A stretch of 48,108 bases of DNA. Origin: Phenylobacterium sp. (GTDB taxonomy: Bacteria; Pseudomonadota; Alphaproteobacteria; Caulobacterales; Caulobacteraceae). Both the position numbers and the translations under genes were made by a program. Positions 41,920-48,108 of this stretch are shown here, one piece after another; position 1 is the stretch's first letter, and the number at the start of each line of letters is the position of its first letter. Below the pieces are notes generated by a model that saw only the letters and a list, made by a program, of their open reading frames with translations, had not been told where the DNA came from and did no database searches. The DNA is taken from NCBI RefSeq assembly GCF_030697925.1, contig NZ_JAUYOJ010000160.1:1-48108 (forward strand), written 5' to 3'.

Positions 41920-43285
41920 AGGCCTTGATGGTGTCGGCGTCGGCCGGCAGGCGATCGTAGCGTTCGGCCTTGCCCGCCAGGTGCGCGGCGGAGCGCGGCA
42001 TGACCGGCGTCTCGCCGGTGGCCGCGGCCACGGTGTCGGGGAACTTGGCCGGGTGGGCGGTCGACAGCACCACGACCGGGCCGGTCAGGCCGGGCGCGCG
42101 GCGCATGCCGGCCACGCCGACCGCGGTGTGGGGATCGATCAACTCGCCCGTCTCGCGCAGGGTCGAAACGATGGTCCGCGCGGTCTCGCCCTCGCTGACC
42201 GACACGCCGACGAAGGTCTCGCGCATGGCGGCATAGGCCTGGGGCGGGATGTCGATGATCCCGGTCTCGCCGAAGGCGGCGAAGGCGCGGGCGGTCTCCA
42301 GGCCGTCATGGCGGGCGCACTCGAAATAGAGCCGCTCGAAGTTCGAGGCCGACTGGATGTCCATCGCCGGCGACTGGGTCGGTGCGGTGACGCCGCGCAC
42401 GTAGCGGCCCCCCTCGAAGGCTCGCGCCAGGATGTCGTTGGAGTTGGTGGCCACCACGATCTTGTCGATCGGCAAGCCCATGCGCTTGGCCACATAGCCG
42501 GCGAACCCGTCGCCAAAATTGCCGGACGGCACCGCGAAGGAGACGCTCCGATGCGGCGCGCCGAGCGCCACGGCGGTGGTGAAGTAGTAGACGCACTGGG
42601 CGACGATGCGGGCGAAGTTGATGGAATTGACCGCCGCCAGGCCGACCGATTGCTTGAGGCTGGCGTCCTGCAGGGCGGTCTTGAGGATGGCCTGGCAGTC
42701 GTCGAAATCGCCGGCTACCGCCACGCAGGCGACATTGCCCTCGGCGGCCGTCGTCATGAAGCGGCGTTGGACTTCGGAGATCCGTCCGTCCGGGAACATC
42801 ACCACGATGCGCGTGTTGGCCCGGCCGCGGAAGGCCTCGACCGCCGCGCCGCCGGTGTCGCCGGAGGTGGCGCAGAGGATGGTCTGGGTGCGCTTCTGCT
42901 CGCCCAGAACATGGTCCGACAGCCGCGCCAGCAGCTGCATGGCCACGTCTTTGAAGGCCAGGCTTGGGCCATGGAACAGCTCGGCGATGAAGCCCTGCGG
43001 CGCGATCTGCTTCAAGGGCACGACGGCCGAGTGCGAGAAGGTGGCGTAGGCCTCGGCGCACATGTCGGCCAGGGTGTCGCGGGCGATCTCGTTGTCGACG
43101 AAGCGCGACAGGATCTCGGTGGCGACCGCGTGATAGGGCTGGCCGGCGAAGGCGGCGATCTCGTCCTTGGAGAGGGTCGGCCAGGTCTCGGGCACATAGA
43201 GCCCGCCGTCGGGGGCGAGGCCCGACAGGATCGCATCGATAAAGCCGACCGAGGGCGCCTGCCCCCGCGTGGACACATACCGCAT
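41882..43285 (-). CDS. thrC: Threonine synthase
   Basis: This PLP enzyme (467 residues) converts O-phosphohomoserine, made by ThrB, to threonine. The start MRYVSTRGQAPSVGFIDAIL is standard. The PLP lysine is K112 in FHGPSLAFKDVAMQLL; ATSGDTGGAAVEAFRG and VPSGNFGDGFAGY are the other family motifs. The ATG overlaps the surf1 TGA by one base and its end overlaps the M16 gene by 38 bases. The open frame upstream to 43423 is antisense-type read-through of surf1, not part of the gene. Confidence 0.97.
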   Translation of the reverse strand: MRYVSTRGQAPSVGFIDAILSGLAPDGGLYVPETWPTLSKDEIAAFAGQPYHAVATEILSRFVDNEIARDTLADMCAEAYATFSHSAVVPLKQIAPQGFIAELFHGPSLAFKDVAMQLLARLSDHVLGEQKRTQTILCATSGDTGGAAVEAFRGRANTRIVVMFPDGRISEVQRRFMTTAAEGNVACVAVAGDFDDCQAILKTALQDASLKQSVGLAAVNSINFARIVAQCVYYFTTAVALGAPHRSVSFAVPSGNFGDGFAGYVAKRMGLPIDKIVVATNSNDILARAFEGGRYVRGVTAPTQSPAMDIQSASNFERLYFECARHDGLETARAFAAFGETGIIDIPPQAYAAMRETFVGVSVSEGETARTIVSTLRETGELIDPHTAVGVAGMRRAPGLTGPVVVLSTAHPAKFPDTVAAATGETPVMPRSAAHLAGKAERYDRLPADADTIKAYVQAFAEGHAPA

Positions 43286-44013
43286 CAAGCTTTCCACCTT
43301 CTCCAGAGCACGGCGGCATAGACGCCGACCAGGGCCGCGGCAAGGCCGAACCAGGTGAGCGCGTATTCCAGGTGGCGGTTGGTGATCTCGGCGGGCAGCG
43401 GCGCGGGGACCAGGGCCTTCCACTCCGGGTTGGTCGGGGTCTCGGCCATTAGGAACAGCGGGGCCGGCGCGGGGGCCTTCAACTGGGCGGCCATGGCGGC
43501 GATGTCGCGGGAGTACCAGTGGTTGGCCGCCAGGTCGTTGGGCGGGGTCACGAAGCTCGGCTTCTCCGGCGCGCGGAACACCCCGACCACCTCGACCGGC
43601 GCTGCGGCCGTGGGATCGACCGGCGGGCGGGAAGATATGGTGTCGGCCACGAAGCCGCGGTCCACCAGGATGGAGCCATAGGTCCCGCCCTCCAGCGCGC
43701 AGGCCGAAACCAGGCGCACCCCCGCCTGGCCGCCGCGCACGCCATAGACCTCGAGATAGGGCGCGGCGGCGAGGCCCGGACAGACCACGCGGGCGCGGGC
43801 GTATTCGAGGTCCTCACCAGCCTTCAGCTGCTCCAGGAGCGGGCTGAGATCGCCGGCGGGCGCCGACTGCAGGGCCGCGACCCGGGCCAGCAGGTCCTGC
43901 TTCCAGGCCAGGCGCTGGAACTGCCAGCCGCCCAGAGCGATGAGGATGCCGAGGGCGACCAGGACGCTGAGGGTGAGGCCGATCGGAAGCCGGCGGTGCG
44001 CCTTGTCAGTCAT
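43285..44013 (-). CDS. SURF1 family cytochrome c oxidase assembly protein
   Basis: This 242-residue protein has two membrane helices, one at each end: LTLSVLVALGILIALGGWQFQRLAWK (about 13-38) and YALTWFGLAAALVGVYAAVLW (about 215-235). Between them is a periplasmic domain with GSILVDRGFV and the NHWYSRDI motif. SURF1 helps insert heme a into subunit I. It overlaps DUF983 by 8 bases and the thrC start by one base, so it is in one polycistron with coxC. Confidence 0.93.
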   Translation of the reverse strand: MTDKAHRRLPIGLTLSVLVALGILIALGGWQFQRLAWKQDLLARVAALQSAPAGDLSPLLEQLKAGEDLEYARARVVCPGLAAAPYLEVYGVRGGQAGVRLVSACALEGGTYGSILVDRGFVADTISSRPPVDPTAAAPVEVVGVFRAPEKPSFVTPPNDLAANHWYSRDIAAMAAQLKAPAPAPLFLMAETPTNPEWKALVPAPLPAEITNRHLEYALTWFGLAAALVGVYAAVLWRRWKA

Positions 44014-44362
44014 GCCGCGCTTCGGACGCCCGGTTGGAGAACTGGGCCGCCAGCATGACGCCCTTCAGCGGGCGCAGCAGGCCAAGGCAGACGCCGAGCG
44101 TCAGGGGCAGGAAAATCAGGATGTGCACCCAGATCGGCGGCGAGAAGGCGATCTCGGTGAACAGCATGGCGAAGGCGCACAGGAAGCCGGCGATCAGGAT
44201 CACGAACACCGCCGGCCCATCGCCCGAATCGGCCTTGGCCAGGTCGTAGCCGCAGCTGTCGCAGGACGGCGCGACCTTCAGGAACCCCTGGAACAAGCGC
44301 CCCACTCCGCAGTTCGGGCAACGACCGCGAAGGCCCGCCAGCAGCGGATTGGGGCTACTCAT
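44006..44362 (-). CDS. DUF983 zinc-ribbon membrane protein
   Basis: This 118-residue protein has a CxxC pair, RCPNCGVGRLFQGFLKV and CDSCGYDL, forming a likely zinc ribbon (residues 15-18 and 34-37). Two membrane helices follow (PAVFVILIAGFLCAFAMLF and WVHILIFLPLTLGVCLGLL). DUF983 genes are nearly always found with cox3 and surf1 in alphaproteobacteria, suggesting oxidase assembly, but no mechanism is known. The ATG at 44362 is 2 bases after the coxC stop; the open frame upstream is a shadow of coxC. Confidence 0.92.
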   Translation of the reverse strand: MSSPNPLLAGLRGRCPNCGVGRLFQGFLKVAPSCDSCGYDLAKADSGDGPAVFVILIAGFLCAFAMLFTEIAFSPPIWVHILIFLPLTLGVCLGLLRPLKGVMLAAQFSNRASEARHD

Positions 44363-44364
44363 GG

Positions 44365-45243
44365 TCAGTGGCCGCCGACTCCGCCGAACACCACGTAGAT
44401 GAAGGCGAACAGGAAGAGCCAGACCACGTCCACGAAGTGCCAGTACCAGGCGGCCGCCTCGAAGCCGAAGTGCTGCTTGGGAGAGAAGCCGCCGTTCATC
44501 AGCCGGATCAGGCAGACCGTCAGGAAGATGGTGCCGATCAGGACGTGGAAGCCGTGGAAGCCCGTGGCCATGAAGAAGGACGAGCCGTAGAGGCCCGAAT
44601 TGGCCTGGTCCTCGGCGCCGAAGAAATAGTTGTGCTGCAGGATGTGGGAGTACTCGTAGGCCTGGATCGAGGTGAACAGGACCCCCAGCAGGATGGTCAG
44701 GATCAGGCCGATCTGGGTGCCGCGGCGGTCGCCCTGCTGCAGGGCGTGGTGGGCCCAGGTGACCGTGGTGCCCGAGAGCAGCAGGGTCAGGGTGTTGACC
44801 AGGGGTAGGTTCCAGGCGGGAACGGTCTCGATGCCGGCGGGCGGCCAGGTGGCCCAGGCCGTGCGGACTTCCTCGATGCCGGACAGCGTCCGCGCCTCGT
44901 GGAAGAGGGCCATCTCGAAGAAGATCCAGAACCAGGCGACGAAGAACATCACTTCGGAAGCGATGAACATGATCATGCCGTAGCGCAGGCCGATCGCCAC
45001 GACCGGAGTGTGGTCGCCCGCGTTGGCTTCCTTCACCACGTCCGACCACCAGCCGACCATGGTGTAGAGCACGCCGGCCAAGCCGGCGAAGAACAGCCAC
45101 GAGGTGCCCTCCGGCAGGCCGAACAGGCCCTTCATCCAGGCCACCCCGCCCAGCGCCATCACCGTGGCGGAGGCGGACCCCACCAGCGGCCACGGGCTCG
45201 GGTTCACCAGATGGTAGTCGTGCTTGACTTCGCCGTGGGCCAT
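44365..45243 (-). CDS. coxC: Cytochrome c oxidase subunit III
   Basis: This 292-residue subunit has seven membrane helices and starts [19 protein letters not shown], the standard opening. The proton-collecting and lipid-contact motifs [43 protein letters not shown] and [14 protein letters not shown] are all present. It stabilises the aa3 oxidase of the inner membrane. A 75-base gap upstream of it (45244-45318) has AGGACCGAA before the ATG and may hold a promoter separating it from ctaG. DUF983 and surf1 follow directly. Confidence 0.97.
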   Translation of the reverse strand: MAHGEVKHDYHLVNPSPWPLVGSASATVMALGGVAWMKGLFGLPEGTSWLFFAGLAGVLYTMVGWWSDVVKEANAGDHTPVVAIGLRYGMIMFIASEVMFFVAWFWIFFEMALFHEARTLSGIEEVRTAWATWPPAGIETVPAWNLPLVNTLTLLLSGTTVTWAHHALQQGDRRGTQIGLILTILLGVLFTSIQAYEYSHILQHNYFFGAEDQANSGLYGSSFFMATGFHGFHVLIGTIFLTVCLIRLMNGGFSPKQHFGFEAAAWYWHFVDVVWLFLFAFIYVVFGGVGGH

Positions 45244-45318
45244 TTCGGTCCTAACCCCTTTTGTATCTCACTGACGCCCGTCCCTCTCTCGAACGGACGT
45301 AAGACATTTCGCGTGACG

Positions 45319-45960
45319 CTATAGCCCCGCCCTGGCCGTTCCGCCAAGGGCCGAAGGATGCTTTGACGGCGCGGCCTGCGCGGCCTTGGCCTCCGCACTG
45401 CCGCCGACCGCCGGGAAGAAGGTGTAGGAGAGGGTCACCTCCCCCTTGGTCTTGGTCTCGAAGTCCTTCGCGTATTCCGGATCGACGAAGTAGACGACCG
45501 GGAATTCGATGGTCTGGCCTGCCGGGATCGTCTGGTCGGTGAAGCAGAAGCACTCGAGTTTCTGGAAGTAGGCGCCGGCCGATTCGGGCACGACATTGTA
45601 GACCGCCCGGCCGGTGAGCGCCTTGGTCCCGTTGTTCGTCACCTTGAAATAGGCCAGGCCCGTCTGGCCGATCTTGATGGTCTGGGAAGTCTGCTCCGCC
45701 GTGAAGGTCCAGGGCAGCTCGCGGACGTTGGCGTCGAAGCGGATGGTCAGCATCTGTTCCAGCACCTGGTCCGGCGCGGCCTCGGCCTTGCGGATGGTGC
45801 CGTCGAAGCCGGTGAGCTGGCAGAAGGCCTTGTAGAGCGGCACCGAGGCGTAGGCCATGCCGACCATGCCGAAGAACAGCGCGCCGCAGATCAGCGCCAC
45901 GCGCTGGTTGCGCCTGGCCTCGGGCGAGGGCGTCGGCTTAGAGCGGGCGGTCGGCAACAC
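45319..45960 (-). CDS. ctaG: Cytochrome c oxidase assembly protein CtaG (Cox11)
   Basis: This 213-residue copper-delivery protein inserts CuB into subunit I. It has one membrane helix (VALICGALFFGMVGMAYA, about 21-38), a periplasmic Ig-like domain with VPLYKAFCQLTGFDG, and the copper-binding CxC motif KLECFCFTDQ. It ends TYTFFP-type (LSYTFFPAVG) with an extra Ala-rich tail. The start is a GTG (45960), overlapping the small membrane gene by 23 bases. The assembly block ctaB-small-ctaG is in the same order as in other alphaproteobacteria. Confidence 0.95.
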   Translation of the reverse strand: MLPTARSKPTPSPEARRNQRVALICGALFFGMVGMAYASVPLYKAFCQLTGFDGTIRKAEAAPDQVLEQMLTIRFDANVRELPWTFTAEQTSQTIKIGQTGLAYFKVTNNGTKALTGRAVYNVVPESAGAYFQKLECFCFTDQTIPAGQTIEFPVVYFVDPEYAKDFETKTKGEVTLSYTFFPAVGGSAEAKAAQAAPSKHPSALGGTARAGL

Positions 45961-46090
45961 TGGCTCCCAGGCGGACGACGGTGACGATGAAGACCAGCAC
46001 CACGAACAGCACCAGTCCGAGGGCGAGCGCGATATTGCGGCCCCGACGGGCCTTGGCCTCGGCTTGCGGGTCTTGAACAGGCTCGCTCAC
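45938..46090 (-). CDS. Small CoxF-like single-span membrane protein
   Basis: This 50-residue protein begins VSEPVQDPQAEAKARRGRN from a GTG. One membrane helix (IALALGLVLFVVLVFIVTVV) follows, then RLGASVADRPL. The R-x(4)-helix-VxLG-x-RP(L/M) form resembles the small protein often encoded between ctaB and ctaG in alphaproteobacteria, sometimes called CoxF. It may assist oxidase assembly. The GTG overlaps the ctaB stop (GTGA) and the end overlaps ctaG by 23 bases. It is easily missed, because the frame is open far upstream through ctaB in another phase. I chose the start by coupling and by the small-protein family form. Confidence 0.75.
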   Translation of the reverse strand: MSEPVQDPQAEAKARRGRNIALALGLVLFVVLVFIVTVVRLGASVADRPL

Positions 46091-47058
46091 TGGAAGGCTC
46101 CGACGGCGGGCAGGTCGAGCAGGTGCTCGGCCAGCAGGGTGGCGAACAGCAGGGTTAGGTAGAGGATCGAGAAGGCGAACAGGTTTCGCGCGTCCTTGGA
46201 GCTGGCCTTCACGTCGTAGAGACCGTCGTCGTTGCGCTCGCCGATCCGCTCGCCCGCGCGGCTCTTGAACACCCGCCAGGCGAGGACAAGGAACACCAGG
46301 CCCCCGGCGGCCGCCACCGCCAGGTAGGTCAGGCCGCCCAGGCCCGTGAAGGCCGGCACGATGCAGATCGGGGTGAACAGCAGGCTGTAGATTAGGATCT
46401 GCTTGCGTGTGGAGGCCGCGCCCGCGGTCACCGGCATCATCGGGACGCCAGCCTTCTCGTAGTCCTCGCTGGTGTAGAGCGACAGGGCCCAGAAGTGCGG
46501 CGGGGTCCACATGAAGATGATGGCGCACAGCAGCCAGGCGTTCAGCGGCGCAGCGCCAGTGGCCGCGGCCCAGCCGATCACCGGCGGCAGGGCGCCGGCC
46601 AGCCCGCCGATGACGATGTTCTGCGGCGTCGAGCGCTTCAGCCACATCGTATAGACCACGGCGTAGAAGAAGATGGTGAAGGCCAACAGCGCCGCCGCCA
46701 GCCAGTTGGTGGTCATGCCCAGCAGCATCACCGAGAACAGCGACAGGACCACGCCGAGCGCCAGGGCGTCGGCCCCCTGCACCTTGCCGGAGGGCACGGG
46801 ACGGGCGCGGGTGCGGCGCATCTTGGCGTCGATGTCGGCGTCGTACCACATGTTGAACGAGGCCGAGGCTCCGGCGCCCACGGCGATGCAGAGGATGGCG
46901 ATGGCGCCCAGCACCGGGTTCACCGGGCCCTGGGCGCAGACCAGGCCGGTGATGGCGGTGAAGATCACCAGCGACATCACCCGCGGCTTCAGCAGCTGGA
47001 CATAGTCCTGCCACCGGGCCGGAGAGGATGCTCTGGAGAGGGCTGGCGACATGGCCAT
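46087..47058 (-). CDS. ctaB: Protoheme IX farnesyltransferase (heme O synthase)
   Basis: This 323-residue UbiA-type prenyltransferase attaches the farnesyl tail to heme B for heme a/o biosynthesis. It has about nine membrane helices. The first aspartate-rich motif is NMWYDADIDAKMRRTRARPVPSG and the second region has EDYEKAGVPMMPVTAGAASTRKQI (quoted in pieces). Also LLKPRVMSLVIFTAITGLV near the start. It follows coxA by 99 bases on the minus strand and overlaps the small membrane gene by 4 bases. The product heme feeds subunit I in the same cluster. Confidence 0.97.
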   Translation of the reverse strand: MAMSPALSRASSPARWQDYVQLLKPRVMSLVIFTAITGLVCAQGPVNPVLGAIAILCIAVGAGASASFNMWYDADIDAKMRRTRARPVPSGKVQGADALALGVVLSLFSVMLLGMTTNWLAAALLAFTIFFYAVVYTMWLKRSTPQNIVIGGLAGALPPVIGWAAATGAAPLNAWLLCAIIFMWTPPHFWALSLYTSEDYEKAGVPMMPVTAGAASTRKQILIYSLLFTPICIVPAFTGLGGLTYLAVAAAGGLVFLVLAWRVFKSRAGERIGERNDDGLYDVKASSKDARNLFAFSILYLTLLFATLLAEHLLDLPAVGAFQ

Positions 47059-47093
47059 CTAGTTACTCTCAAATCCCTCGCAAAACGACCGAA

Positions 47094-47125
47094 GGGCGCG
47101 CGCCGGATTGTCCCAGCCCGCGCCC
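47094..47125 (-). terminator. Hairpin between coxA and ctaB
   Basis: GGGCGCG (47094-47100) and CGCGCCC (47119-47125) form a 7-bp stem over an 18-base loop in the 99-base gap. There is no T-run. It may attenuate transcription from the structural genes into the assembly genes, or stabilise the coxA mRNA end. Confidence 0.3.
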
Positions 47126-47157
47126 CTCGTCCTGCGTCTTTTTGGGGCCAAGCCGAC

Positions 47158-48108
<951 letters not shown>

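Noticed and set aside
44363..45193. N-terminal extension of the DUF983 gene through coxC
   Set aside because: Low-complexity shadow sequence; the ATG at 44362 gives a full-length DUF983 and a normal 2-base spacing to coxC.
46091..47014. Long frame upstream of the 50-residue cox cluster gene
   Set aside because: This part reads ctaB in a wrong phase, with Arg/Gly/Ala-rich composition. Only the last 50 codons have protein-like character.

Overview
The window is GC-rich, densely coding, chromosomal DNA from an alphaproteobacterium, most likely Caulobacteraceae (Caulobacter or Phenylobacterium type). The evidence is a separate F0 b' gene, the alphaproteobacterial cox assembly cluster (ctaD-ctaB-small gene-ctaG-coxC-DUF983-surf1), a homoserine kinase of the ThrB type II fold next to rnhA, TIGR02301 and YbjN-like periplasmic proteins, and a PAS-GEDEF-EAL phosphodiesterase that looks like Caulobacter PdeA. 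The genus is inferred from gene content and is not proven. I see no rRNA, tRNA, insertion sequence, prophage, CRISPR array or replication origin.

Layout. 1-1.46 kb: tail of the F0 ATP synthase operon (atpB end, atpE, b', b), closed by a clear intrinsic terminator. 1.47-6.65 kb: a small PGPGW membrane protein, then the complete glycine cleavage operon gcvT-gcvH-gcvPA-gcvPB on the minus strand, behind a tandem glycine riboswitch. 6.65-9.1 kb: argS and a co-transcribed secreted protein. 9.2-11.9 kb: ispH, thrB and rnhA on the plus strand, with an orphan addiction-module antidote gene on the minus strand between ispH and thrB. 11.95-15.3 kb: a TonB-dependent receptor divergent from a MarR-family regulator. 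15.3-17.2 kb: NfeD/SPFH pair and a TIGR02301 protein. 17.2-21 kb: YbjN-like protein, divergent LysR/pirin pair, DUF418 membrane protein. 21-25.8 kb: an accessory metabolic group (nitronate monooxygenase-like, SDR, GST, CaiB/BaiF CoA-transferase, fatty-acid/sterol hydroxylase). 25.8-32.7 kb: a minus-strand string comprising a membrane AraC regulator, 3-hydroxybutyrate dehydrogenase, YaaA, an FAD-linked oxidase, a Sua5 protein, a cytochrome b561-YceI fusion and a separate YceI. 32.8-38.3 kb: acyl-CoA dehydrogenase, phytase-like esterase, amidohydrolase, peroxiredoxin, YqgE. 38.3-40.6 kb: the PdeA-like protein and a GNAT acetyltransferase. 40.6-48.1 kb: M16 peptidase and threonine synthase, coupled to the aa3 cytochrome c oxidase structural and assembly genes. 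The subunit I gene runs off the right edge.

How the genes work together. The two ends are respiratory (ATP synthase and terminal oxidase with its heme-, copper- and SURF1-dependent assembly factors). The gcv operon is a self-contained glycine-responsive unit. The 21-25.8 kb group and the bdhA/AraC string look like catabolic functions under local regulators, and several divergent promoters carry perfect inverted repeats that look like operators. Gene packing is extreme: many same-strand pairs overlap by 1-8 nt, and six convergent pairs share a YTAG tetranucleotide containing both stop codons.

Most of the content is recognisable. The least described parts are the orphan antidote, the b561-YceI fusion beside a second YceI, the CGAACA/TGTTCG palindromes at separate catabolic or uptake promoters, and the small membrane gene inside the cox cluster. 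No intergenic stretch exceeds 300 bases except the riboswitch leader upstream of gcvT.
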